A stretch of 35,692 nt of DNA from NCBI GenBank assembly GCA_002457195.1, contig NTJU01000004.1:1-35692 (forward strand), written 5' to 3'. The translations under genes and the position numbers were made by a program. Below are positions 7,441 to 15,482 of this stretch, piece after piece. The notes below the pieces were generated by a model that was not told where the DNA came from, searched no databases, and worked only from the letters and a program-made list of their open reading frames with translations. How positions within the stretch are numbered: position 1 is the first letter of the stretch; every line of letters begins with the position of its first letter. The stretch comes from Marine Group II euryarchaeote MED-G33. GTDB taxonomy: Archaea > Thermoplasmatota > Poseidoniia > Poseidoniales > Thalassarchaeaceae.

Positions 7441-10137
7441 TTACTCATCCTGATTCCGCATGGATTGAATTGCCATAAGGCTCAGTAAGATGATGATGAT
7501 GGCAGCAAGGATTCCAACATCAATCAATCCAGATTCCGATTCAGCATTCTGTTCAGCTCCATCGTTTCCAGCATTGACTTGATCTGTCGCGGTCAACGTA
7601 ATGGATTCACCATTCCAATCAACTCCCGTGTAGGTCATGTTCTGATTGTCGAACGTATGCAATTCCAAAGTTTGAACCACACCTGATGCATCATTCACAT
7701 ATTGATTGGTTGTAGTATCAATCGTGAATCGCTGTTCGTCTGCTCCATTCGTGATGATGATTTGATTAGCAGTTGCTTTGATTGACGAGTTTTGTCCTGC
7801 AATCGTGTAATCCCCAGGTGTCACTTTGAGATTCGTTGTAGGCTCAGGCTCAGGTGAGGGTTCAGGTTCCTCAGGGCAAGAGCAATCCACTGGGTCTCGG
7901 CTTGAACCATCCCAGCACAAATCCTGAGTACAGACTACTGGTTCAGGCGTGTAGTCTGAATCCTCAATGTATGGGCGATTGGATTCGTCATCGTATGTCA
8001 CGTCATAGTAATCGTAGAGCTTGGACATGTCCACATGGAAGTTGGCATGGGTAGAACGATTGATGACATCGAAGTAACGGTCGTCATTCATTGTGAATAC
8101 TGGATCCAGTGTGAGGTTCTTCAGATGAGACACACCATCATTGTAATCGCCATCGTACTTTTCATCAAGATAATCTTGAACTTCTTGGTCTGTATTCAAA
8201 TCTGAGACGAGCCCCCAATTTTCACGGATGTCGCTAACCTCGTTACGCATGGCCATGGCCAATCCGGATTCAATACTCTCCCAAGTTTGAGAGCCATCCT
8301 CTACGGAGATTGATGTGACATCGATGGCCTTGGAAAATCCACTACCATTGATGTATTCCCAATCATCGCCTTGAAGTTCGTTCATCAAATCGACATCCCC
8401 GAAGACGGCTTTGCCCTGAACGATGGTCAATCGAACATCACGATCGATGGCTTCGATCAGGTTGCGGTATGGGTTCTCATGGAAAGTGTCTAGAACCACC
8501 AAATCAGCATACATACCGACTTGGATTTGTCCGACGAATTCTTGCCAATTGCTAATCTCTGCAGCATTGCTAGTGACCATCTGAGCCAACTCATAGTCAC
8601 TGAAATGTCCACCCAAAATATCGCTATTCCACAAATCTGCAGTCTTCAATTCATGCAGATTGGATTTGGAACCACTGGGACCCCAATCCGGTGCGAGAGA
8701 AATGGTGACACCTGCATTGTCGGCAGCCACAACATCAGTGGTATCGCCATACAGCAAGAGATTGGAGATCGGAGACCAAACCAAACCGGCACCTTTCTCA
8801 GCCATCTTTTCGAATTGGCTTGAATCGAGGGCAGTACCATGAATCACGACCGTTTCATCCATGATGAGGCCTTTTTCATAGAGTGAATCAAATTCTGCTT
8901 TGCTAGATGAATCCACACCTTCTGCGAGATGAACAAACCAAGCATTCAGTGAACCTGATTGGTTTTGTGAAATCAAATGGCTTCCTGTATAATCGTCATC
9001 TGCAGCACCACAAACAGCGCAAGTACTCATACCATCTTGACCGAAGTTGTATAACTCGACATTCCGGGAAAGCATGCTATCCCATGCATCGGTTCCACTG
9101 CTGGGAGAACCTTGCACAGCAGTGACGCCACCGGCCACCGCTTGAACTTCTGCAAACTTCATCTGTTGTGTCGACATGTCCCATTGGCTACTCGATTGAA
9201 TATGGGTCTTCATCCAAGTGATACTGGGGCCGTAATCCCAATTGTTACCCCATTGATATCGATTGGTGTAGCCACCTTCTTCGGAACGCTGTGATTCTGA
9301 AAGATGAACTTCGAAATCCCACAATGGAATGTGGTTGTAGTGCATGTGATTGTGTAAGTCAATGAGACCTGGATAGATGGTACCATCCGTTTCGATGACC
9401 TTGATTCCATCGTGTGCTGTTGGGATGTTTGATCCCGACCAAACAGAAGCAATCTTACCCGATTGGATGAGGACTCCACCATCAAAGACTGCACCTTCAC
9501 CCGTCATTGTCACAATGCGGCCTGTCAAGATGTACTCGGTCGATTGTGGACTATCGGAAACCGTGTAGCAGTTCCCGCCTACACTTGGCCCGGTCCAATT
9601 TGCAGGTTCATCCGCACCCGGAGAGGGACCGTCATAATCCTTCCAGTAAGAACCGTCTTCGAGAATTGTGTAAGGGGTATCCCAGTACGAATCCTCACCA
9701 GGATAAGTCATTGTGTGGATGAGGTTTCCTTGATCGTCCTGAAGGTTGACGGTGTCGCCATCCCAGTAGTCCAATTCGATTTCGGTGTAATCACGGAAGA
9801 ATGCAAGTCGTGCACCCGGAGCCAATTCGGTATTCCACCCAATCGAACATGCAGGACTGCCGCCACCAATGACATCGTCCAAGACCCAATCCGAAATATT
9901 CACAGTTTCATCTGTTGGATTCCAGAGTTCAATGAATTGGTCGGATGAGGAACCAATGTAACCATCCCCATTCCAATCCGTACCGTTGTAATTGGCACTA
10001 CTGGCACTGACCAAGACCTCGCTAATCACCACATGATCGTGCCATGAGCCGGATTCATCTGCAGTGGCTGGCATCAAAGGAGCCATGCTCAGCAAGAAAA
10101 GTGAACAGAGTAGGACTGGAAGTCGACTAGAGCGCAT
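7441..10137 (-). CDS. Secreted lamin-tail-domain amidohydrolase with C-terminal membrane anchor
   Basis: The 898-aa protein has four parts. A signal peptide (MRSSRLPVLLCSLFLLSM) comes first, then a lamin-tail-type domain at about residues 35-180 (VVISEVLVS, then DQFIELWNPTDETVNISDW). Next is an amidohydrolase domain at about 200-560, then a Pro/Glu-rich linker, a beta-rich region and a C-terminal transmembrane helix (GLIDVGILAAIIIILLSLMAI) before a short charged tail. The hydrolase keeps the expected metal ligands: HNH in GLIDLHNHMH, His in WFVHLAEG, His in VVIHGTAL and Asp in LAPDWGPSGS. With SPISNLLLYG this most resembles the ATZ/TRZ and SAH/MTA deaminase group. It probably acts outside the cell; the substrate is unknown. 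The ATG at 10137 is chosen because it begins the signal peptide. Confidence 0.88.
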   Translation of the reverse strand: MRSSRLPVLLCSLFLLSMAPLMPATADESGSWHDHVVISEVLVSASSANYNGTDWNGDGYIGSSSDQFIELWNPTDETVNISDWVLDDVIGGGSPACSIGWNTELAPGARLAFFRDYTEIELDYWDGDTVNLQDDQGNLIHTMTYPGEDSYWDTPYTILEDGSYWKDYDGPSPGADEPANWTGPSVGGNCYTVSDSPQSTEYILTGRIVTMTGEGAVFDGGVLIQSGKIASVWSGSNIPTAHDGIKVIETDGTIYPGLIDLHNHMHYNHIPLWDFEVHLSESQRSEEGGYTNRYQWGNNWDYGPSITWMKTHIQSSSQWDMSTQQMKFAEVQAVAGGVTAVQGSPSSGTDAWDSMLSRNVELYNFGQDGMSTCAVCGAADDDYTGSHLISQNQSGSLNAWFVHLAEGVDSSSKAEFDSLYEKGLIMDETVVIHGTALDSSQFEKMAEKGAGLVWSPISNLLLYGDTTDVVAADNAGVTISLAPDWGPSGSKSNLHELKTADLWNSDILGGHFSDYELAQMVTSNAAEISNWQEFVGQIQVGMYADLVVLDTFHENPYRNLIEAIDRDVRLTIVQGKAVFGDVDLMNELQGDDWEYINGSGFSKAIDVTSISVEDGSQTWESIESGLAMAMRNEVSDIRENWGLVSDLNTDQEVQDYLDEKYDGDYNDGVSHLKNLTLDPVFTMNDDRYFDVINRSTHANFHVDMSKLYDYYDVTYDDESNRPYIEDSDYTPEPVVCTQDLCWDGSSRDPVDCSCPEEPEPSPEPEPTTNLKVTPGDYTIAGQNSSIKATANQIIITNGADEQRFTIDTTTNQYVNDASGVVQTLELHTFDNQNMTYTGVDWNGESITLTATDQVNAGNDGAEQNAESESGLIDVGILAAIIIILLSLMAIQSMRNQDE

Positions 10138-10160
10138 GGATTCAGCGAGACAAACCAGCC

Positions 10161-10166
10161 ACATAA
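10161..10166 (-). promoter_or_regulatory. Possible TATA element of the amidohydrolase gene
   Basis: The minus strand reads TTATGT, centred about 26 nt before the ATG at 10137. The sequence is only weakly TATA-like; the spacing is the main support. Confidence 0.3.
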
Positions 10167-10197
10167 GACAAACCCATTGGCGCGAAGGGGACAAATA

Positions 10198-10215
10198 CAC
10201 GCGTGCGCACGCGTG
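10198..10215. promoter_or_regulatory. Perfect 18-bp palindrome before the lipoprotein gene, candidate operator
   Basis: CACGCGTGCGCACGCGTG is self-complementary across all 18 bases and ends 3 nt before the ATG at 10219. An AAATAC block at 10193-10198, about 24 nt from the ATG, could be the TATA element. A repressor bound here would block transcription start. It lies in the 81-bp divergent region shared with the amidohydrolase gene. Confidence 0.5.
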
Positions 10216-10218
10216 GGC

Positions 10219-11643
10219 ATGAAGCGTCCGGGTCGCACGGCCATCATCGCACTCATCGTCATCAGCCAGATGCTGGCAGGGTGTTTGGGTGGAGATGAGA
10301 AGACGACCGAGGTCGTTCAGGCACCTATTTTCGATTCATACTCGTTGATTGACTCTGCGCTGCACGATGATGCACGCAACTTCACGACCACTGACCTTGG
10401 GATCAATTTGACCACTGGATTGGATTGGGCTGTCTTTGGAAACGAGGAGGGGGGCAACTGTTGTGAGCACTATCTCGCAACCACAAAAGAGGGTTGGATT
10501 CTCAACTTTGGAGGTGAATACCCCACTTGGAGTACCGACCGTGGACACACGTGGGAAGAGTATGTCCCAAGCGTGTTCTCCCAGATTGGTTGCTTAGAAC
10601 CCAAACCCAACGCACCAGGACAAGAAGGGTTGGGTGAAGGGAGTATTGTGCAGGCTACCAATGGCGATTTGATTTCCATGGGTTGGTTCCCATACCCAAG
10701 TGTAAGCGGTGGCGACCAATTCTATGCTTTCCTCTACGATGCTGAAGCCGAAGAGTGGCAATGGTGTTTCAATCGAACCCCTGAACCGTTCTACGATCGC
10801 TCTTGGCAGGTTGAAGTCATTGGACCCATCAATGGTGGTCTCTATGGTAGCGGTGAATATGCAAGTCTTGTGATTTCGAACTTCTGGCATCAAGTCCAGA
10901 ACGTTGGTGGTCAAATCTCAACGGATGGGCTGAACTACGATTACTTTGGATTCCCAGACCGGGACAGCAATCCTGACGTGATGGAAGTTGACCTCAACTT
11001 CGTCGATGCCGACCTCGGTGTAGAGTGGGACTTTACCAAACCACACAAGGAGATGCGTTCCTTCCCAGTGCCATCCGGTGGCCTGTATTTCCCCAACTAT
11101 TTCGTCAATGGCGATGATGCCTATGTCGATACCAGTCTGAACTGGTGGAAGGCGACAACAGTGGGTGGAAACAGTTTGCCATCCGAATACTGTGCATTTG
11201 ATTCCAGTGGATTGCTCCACTGTATACAAGCGGTTGGAACCACCCTACAACACATGGTTAGCTGGGATGGTGGTGAGAACTTCACCACACAGAACTACAC
11301 TCATGAAACCGCCTCGGAGATTGAAGAGTGGGAGTGGCACAGCCAAGGTGAGAACGATTTGTTCGTCTTGGCCGTTCGCTACCAAGAGAACGGTGGACCT
11401 GACAAAGATGTGGCCTACCACGCGCGTGATTACAGTGAATCATTGGAACCTGACCAAATGACTTGGATCGGTTTGGGAGACATTGACAGCACCAGTGGTG
11501 CGGGTCAAGACATTCGATTCGACTTTGCCAGCATGGGCATTCTCCCTGATGGTGGCGCCGTGATTGCATACCACGACAACTCAGACCCAGACCCTCTCTT
11601 CGGGGTCGAATTGACCTTGCCAATGTATGGTCCTCAGGCATAA
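10219..11643 (+). CDS. Surface lipoprotein with sialidase-like beta-propeller features
   Basis: The 474-aa protein starts with a lipoprotein-type signal: MKRPGR, a hydrophobic core, then the lipobox-like LAGC at about residues 19-22 and GGDE after it. The body has Asp-box-like motifs of sialidase/BNR propellers, STDRGHTW near residue 100 and SWDGGENF near residue 345. It is rich in Trp, Tyr and Gly as such propellers are. I cannot see a full sialidase catalytic set, so enzyme activity is uncertain; it may bind rather than cleave glycans. The ATG at 10219 is chosen because it begins the signal peptide. The gene is divergent from the secreted amidohydrolase, and both products would be exported. 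Confidence 0.78.
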   Translation: MKRPGRTAIIALIVISQMLAGCLGGDEKTTEVVQAPIFDSYSLIDSALHDDARNFTTTDLGINLTTGLDWAVFGNEEGGNCCEHYLATTKEGWILNFGGEYPTWSTDRGHTWEEYVPSVFSQIGCLEPKPNAPGQEGLGEGSIVQATNGDLISMGWFPYPSVSGGDQFYAFLYDAEAEEWQWCFNRTPEPFYDRSWQVEVIGPINGGLYGSGEYASLVISNFWHQVQNVGGQISTDGLNYDYFGFPDRDSNPDVMEVDLNFVDADLGVEWDFTKPHKEMRSFPVPSGGLYFPNYFVNGDDAYVDTSLNWWKATTVGGNSLPSEYCAFDSSGLLHCIQAVGTTLQHMVSWDGGENFTTQNYTHETASEIEEWEWHSQGENDLFVLAVRYQENGGPDKDVAYHARDYSESLEPDQMTWIGLGDIDSTSGAGQDIRFDFASMGILPDGGAVIAYHDNSDPDPLFGVELTLPMYGPQA

Positions 11644-11814
11644 TATCGTAACAAAATCCGTGGCTTTAAGAGGGGCGGGCCCCGGAAATCCGGTTTTGGA
11701 AAATCGGTTTACCGAACAACATTGGCACTGATAATCTTGTCAAATTGGCGTACATTGATAGGCTCTCCAGACACCGCACTAAGTCCCTGCGCGAGCAGAA
11801 CGGGAGGTCATGGC

Positions 11815-12210
11815 ATGGACGAAGAAGAATTTGAAGACAAGCAAGAGAACGGAAACAGCACACTGAGAGATATCTACGAAGAATTCGTTGGAATGGATTC
11901 TGAAGTCACAAAGCCGAAGAAGAAGGTTTCAAAGAAATTGAAACGACTTTCCGATAAGGTTCTCCGCCAAATCGATCGGATGCTCGGCATGAGGAAAGCC
12001 CTCTTCTTCGACAATGGTTTCCCATACAATCGACGCTTCCATCGAGAAGAGTTCTGGCAATATGCCAAGGACAATTTCAGCGACAGTGAATTGGAGCGTG
12101 GCGACAATTACAACGAGGTTTTGGATTACCTGGTAGAGGAAGGGTACCTAAAGTTCAACGAGCGTGGTTCGGATTCGATGTTCGATGTCTTTCAGGCAGT
12201 CCTCGTTTGA
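11815..12210 (+). CDS. Hypothetical acidic-then-basic protein with possible winged-helix end
   Basis: The 131-aa protein has an acidic N-terminus (MDEEEFEDK), a Lys-rich stretch (KPKKKVSKKLKR, about residues 35-50) and a C-terminal part ending YNEVLDYLVEEGYLKFNERG. That end looks like the last helix and wing of a winged-helix fold. GGAGGT at 11803-11808 lies 6 nt before the ATG at 11815, which supports this start over a longer in-frame extension. A 171-bp gap precedes it, holding a possible TATA element (CTTTAAG near 11664-11670) and short GC-rich repeats. Function unknown; a nucleic-acid-binding role is a guess. Confidence 0.72.
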   Translation: MDEEEFEDKQENGNSTLRDIYEEFVGMDSEVTKPKKKVSKKLKRLSDKVLRQIDRMLGMRKALFFDNGFPYNRRFHREEFWQYAKDNFSDSELERGDNYNEVLDYLVEEGYLKFNERGSDSMFDVFQAVLV

Positions 12211-12269
12211 GGGAGGTAATTCGGCGATTTCATACGTGGTAATGGGATGCCGAACTTGGAGGACGTCTA

Positions 12270-13112
12270 ATGGTCACGAAGGAACGTAGGCCGTGGAAAC
12301 CCCGTACGACGGCCAAATCCATGTACGGTTCAGGTGGCGCCGCTGACCCATTTCCATTGAGCCGCTCAAAGTTGGATCAATTCCACAAGTGTCCACGCTG
12401 CTTTTGGGTCGACCGAGTCGCAGGTATGCCCCATCCAGGTATGCCTGGCTTCGCACTCAACAGCCAAGTCGATGCGTTGCTCAAGAAGGAGTTTGATGCA
12501 CATCGCACAGCAGGCACCCCTCATCCGTACATGGTCGAGTATGGATTGGGTCATTTGGTCCCGCTCAATCATGACATGATGGACGACTGGAGGAACAACT
12601 TCAAGGGTGTTAGAACAGGTAAACATGGTCTCGAATTATTCGGTTCTGTGGACGATATTTGGTGTGACCCAAAAGAAGGTGGCGAATGGTTCGTCGTTGA
12701 TTACAAAGCAACTTCAAGTGCAGCTGATATGACTGTAGAACTGTTCTTTGAAGACATCTACAAAGGCAGCTATGTTCGCCAATTGGCCATCTACCAATGG
12801 ATCCTTCGTGAAATGGGTGCACCGGTTTCGAGTAAGGGCTACTTTGTCTACGAGAATGGCAACAAGGCTGTCGACTCGCTGATGGATGGGGGGCCGCCAG
12901 AAGCTCCGCGTGGCATCCCACTGAAACCTGTTCGAGTCATTGAGATTGACACCGCAGACCCCGATTGTGTTGTCGAAGGTGTCCGTATCGACATGGATTG
13001 GGTGGAAAACTTGGTGGCTGGAGCCAAGGCTTGTCTTGAGTTGGCTGCGCCGCCAGATGCCGGTGAGCACTGTGAGCACTGTCCATACGTTGCATCTGTA
13101 TCACAACTTTAG
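12270..13112 (+). CDS. PD-(D/E)XK nuclease of the RecB/Cas4-like type with four conserved-looking cysteines
   Basis: The 280-aa protein carries the SRSKLDQFHKCPRCFW start seen in RecB-like nucleases (residues 31-46). The nuclease core follows as GSVDDIW and FVVDYKATS (Asp, then D-x-K). A QLAIYQWIL helix motif comes near residue 170, and a CEHCPY ending at residues 268-273. Cys41, Cys44, Cys268 and Cys271 could hold an iron-sulfur cluster or zinc. Cas4 and AddB-type nucleases usually split their cysteines one plus three, so the two-plus-two layout is unusual. GGAGG at 12258-12262 lies 7 nt before the ATG. No cas genes or CRISPR repeats are nearby, so a role in DNA repair or processing is more likely. 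The last 4 nt overlap the convergent operon. Confidence 0.85.
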   Translation: MVTKERRPWKPRTTAKSMYGSGGAADPFPLSRSKLDQFHKCPRCFWVDRVAGMPHPGMPGFALNSQVDALLKKEFDAHRTAGTPHPYMVEYGLGHLVPLNHDMMDDWRNNFKGVRTGKHGLELFGSVDDIWCDPKEGGEWFVVDYKATSSAADMTVELFFEDIYKGSYVRQLAIYQWILREMGAPVSSKGYFVYENGNKAVDSLMDGGPPEAPRGIPLKPVRVIEIDTADPDCVVEGVRIDMDWVENLVAGAKACLELAAPPDAGEHCEHCPYVASVSQL

Positions 13113-13399
13113 ATGCCTTTCCAATCAAGCAAACCCGCAAGCATCGGCCAGTGATACTTGAAATCAGCTTCGCTCATCCAATAGATGTCATCCTGCCAGC
13201 CATTTTGCAATCTGTGATGTCTCCAAGCGATGTAATCCTCATGCGTTTTCTCAGGGAAGAAAATGACAAACAGATGGCTAGAGACATACATCGGATCATA
13301 CTTCTCAATACCCATCGACCTCAACTTTGAGGGCCACTGGTTCTGACCGTGCTCTTCATTGAACTTGAGATAAGCATCCAGATACTTGCTGTCACTCAT
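13109..13399 (-). CDS. Hypothetical protein, last gene of the five-gene island operon
   Basis: The 96-aa protein is rich in aromatic residues and His (for example ADFKYHWPML and HEDYIAWRHHR). It has no signal peptide, membrane segment or recognised motif. Its start overlaps the stop of the 445-aa gene by ATGA, so it is translationally coupled. Its last bases overlap the end of the convergent nuclease gene. Function unknown. Confidence 0.7.
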   Translation of the reverse strand: MSDSKYLDAYLKFNEEHGQNQWPSKLRSMGIEKYDPMYVSSHLFVIFFPEKTHEDYIAWRHHRLQNGWQDDIYWMSEADFKYHWPMLAGLLDWKGI

Positions 13400-14733
13400 C
13401 TGTAGTCCACCTCATCCAAGTGGAAGATGATTAATTCCTCAACATGTCCATCGTAGTCGATGAGTGCGGCTTCCAACTCATCCAAAGTCGCTAGACCATG
13501 CGAGATGGTTGCAAGCACATTGCTTTTGGAAAGTCTCAACAATTCTCTGGTCAAGTTCGGCGTGGCATCAGGGCCAGACCAAATCAGATTGGCAACCGGT
13601 CTTTTCCAATTGAAGAACGGTTGAAGATTGACGGCATTCTTAGTCAAAAAGATGTTCTCTTCGAGACACACTACTCTGAGATTTCTTCTCACACAGAGAC
13701 TCGCATTCTTGAGTGACAACCAATCGAGATGCTCTAGGATGTCGCCATGAACCAGCCTCACTTTCGTGTTGCCCATTTGCATGATTCTCTCGTTTCTCTC
13801 AACAGACCTCAACTTGTCTGGGTGGTCGATAAGCCATTGTAACCATTCGTCATACTGCTCGCTCTTCCACGAACTCTCTAGAGGCTCTGGATAGTTCGGC
13901 CTCTCAAACAGATTCGGATGGTCATAGTGATTGAACAACCTCTCACAGTATTCCTCATGCGTGGGGTGCTCAGGCCACCTTTCAGGCAGGGTTCCTTTGA
14001 GCTCCTCCAAATCCTCAGGGGCCAACCTCCTCTCTTTCATTAGGGTCACCAGGAAATCATCGGGATTTCCGAGAGAGTTGCTGTTGGACACCCTGAAGAC
14101 TTCAGCTTCAATCTCATTCTTGCCCCCGTTCAGTTCAACGTCCAGGATGAGCCACTCACCTTTGCCGACATGTTCCAACGTGATCCCAGGCGAGACCTCA
14201 AATTCGCCTTCGGGGAATTGCAACCATTGGTCGTAATCCTCATGCACGTTTTTTCTGTCGATGATGAGCACACCGCCATCCCTGACCTTCTCCACCATTT
14301 TGGGGGCGGCTGCCATGAACGTCGGCTTCCAATCTGGTTCACCATTATGGGTCAGGAAGATATCGATGAAATCGACATACATGATGTCAATTAAGGGGAA
14401 ATCCTCCATTCCCTTGTTGGCTTCCAACCCCCTGTGCACCAGCAAGTTCTGGAATGTTAGGTCGGGATTCCTGTAGGCCTGCCCGACCCCTTGTGGGTTC
14501 TGGAGTCTTGCGAAATACTCCATTCCATTGTTGCTGTGCTGCGCCCACCATCCATCAGGATACGCGGGTCCGAGGTCATCACAAACGAGCACGAACGGCT
14601 CGCCGTGATCGACCATCACGTTCCACGATGCGAGGTAGTTACCGTGGGCACCTGGGTGTGACACGATGAGAGGCCTGTCGTCGGCTTTTGGCAACGGTAC
14701 GTTGCAAAACACCTGATTGTTCTTCCACAGCAT
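13396..14733 (-). CDS. Large hypothetical protein with a possible Rossmann-like segment, island operon
   Basis: The 445-aa soluble protein is of no family I recognise. Residues at about 110-160 contain LIDIMYVDFIDIF, a helix, then DGGVLIIDRKNVHEDY, and later EHVGKGEWLILDVEL. That order resembles the second half of a class I methyltransferase (strands 4-7), but no glycine-rich SAM loop is visible before it. The C-terminal half (VRLVHGDILEHLDWL onward) has alternating strand and helix character, and the protein ends EELIIFHLDEVDYR. I chose the ATG at 14733 (MLWKNNQ), which overlaps the upstream stop as TGATG; a GTG nine bases earlier is possible. Both neighbours overlap it, so it is coupled within the operon. 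Confidence 0.75.
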   Translation of the reverse strand: MLWKNNQVFCNVPLPKADDRPLIVSHPGAHGNYLASWNVMVDHGEPFVLVCDDLGPAYPDGWWAQHSNNGMEYFARLQNPQGVGQAYRNPDLTFQNLLVHRGLEANKGMEDFPLIDIMYVDFIDIFLTHNGEPDWKPTFMAAAPKMVEKVRDGGVLIIDRKNVHEDYDQWLQFPEGEFEVSPGITLEHVGKGEWLILDVELNGGKNEIEAEVFRVSNSNSLGNPDDFLVTLMKERRLAPEDLEELKGTLPERWPEHPTHEEYCERLFNHYDHPNLFERPNYPEPLESSWKSEQYDEWLQWLIDHPDKLRSVERNERIMQMGNTKVRLVHGDILEHLDWLSLKNASLCVRRNLRVVCLEENIFLTKNAVNLQPFFNWKRPVANLIWSGPDATPNLTRELLRLSKSNVLATISHGLATLDELEAALIDYDGHVEELIIFHLDEVDYR

Positions 14734-15278
14734 CACACACACCTCTTATGACCCTCAGGGACCACTCTGAAGATTCTCTTCGTCTGTCTTGCGAGCCTGT
14801 GATAATCGCTCGCCTTGCCTTGTGCATACCTATCTCCCTTGGCGGTGTCGATGATGACATCCTTGTGCATCGTTACGATGTGTGCTGTGCACAATTTGCC
14901 ATTATCATCGGGCTCATATGGGGGGTCATGGGAATAGAAGCACAGCAAGAACAAGTCATCGTGTCCGATGATCTCATCAATATAGTACTCAAGCCTCCTC
15001 AAATCGTTGTTACAGTACGCCAATTGCATCCCGTAGGGTGCCAGCGCTTTGGACCATGAGTGGGGGGATTGCGAATTGATGATGGGCATGAAATCCTCAG
15101 GCCCGACATCCGCTCCTGTCGCCCTTGCAAGCATCGCCAATGTTGTTGGCACACAGGTTGGACCAGTCTGCCTGATGTGCTGCAACTTAAGGTTCTCAAA
15201 GAACGGCCCTTCGGGCTCATCCTCGTCTGCAGCATCCCACAAAGGCGCGCTCGCGTTCGGCTTCCAAAGAAGACTCAT
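14733..15278 (-). CDS. C39-like papain-fold cysteine peptidase, island operon
   Basis: The 181-aa protein has the layout of C39-like peptidases. Gln37 and Cys42 lie in RQTGPTCVPTTLAMLARATG, where Gln forms the oxyanion hole and Cys is the nucleophile. His133 and Asp144 lie in AHIVTMHKDVIIDTAKGD. There is no signal peptide or membrane helix, so it should act in the cytoplasm. Members of this fold cleave leader peptides or small protein tags; the substrate here is unknown. It starts by an ATGA overlap with the upstream small gene and ends by a TGATG overlap with the 445-aa gene. This makes it the central recognisable enzyme of the operon. A transglutaminase-like role is an alternative. Confidence 0.75.
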   Translation of the reverse strand: MSLLWKPNASAPLWDAADEDEPEGPFFENLKLQHIRQTGPTCVPTTLAMLARATGADVGPEDFMPIINSQSPHSWSKALAPYGMQLAYCNNDLRRLEYYIDEIIGHDDLFLLCFYSHDPPYEPDDNGKLCTAHIVTMHKDVIIDTAKGDRYAQGKASDYHRLARQTKRIFRVVPEGHKRCV

Positions 15279-15472
15279 TCCCAGTCCTCCTCGAAGTCAT
15301 CTGGCCATGAACTCGGGTCACTACTAATGTTGAGGCCTTGACTCTCAACATGTTTGTTGAAATCTTTTAATCTCACTCTATCAAATTCGGTGCTGACCTC
15401 TACATTTGCCGTTCTTGCTTCAATCATCTTCGTAATTGCAATTATCATTTTCACTATTTCTTTTCCTATCAT
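15275..15472 (-). CDS. Small hypothetical protein, island operon
   Basis: The 65-aa product begins MIGKEIVKMIIAITKMIEA and turns acidic at the end (SWPDDFEEDWE). The N-terminal part may form an amphipathic helix. The ATG at 15472 is preferred over a TTG at 15481. The stop overlaps the peptidase start as ATGA. It is small and directly precedes a cysteine peptidase, so it could be its substrate or inhibitor, but nothing in the sequence shows that. Confidence 0.6.
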   Translation of the reverse strand: MIGKEIVKMIIAITKMIEARTANVEVSTEFDRVRLKDFNKHVESQGLNISSDPSSWPDDFEEDWE

Positions 15473-15482
15473 ATATCTCAAC

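Noticed and set aside
9463-9948. 161-codon plus-strand open frame
   Set aside because: It is antisense to the lamin-tail and early hydrolase part of the secreted amidohydrolase and has no features of its own.
12270-13112. CRISPR Cas4 assignment for the nuclease
   Set aside because: The cysteine layout differs, and no repeats or cas1/cas2 genes occur in the window.
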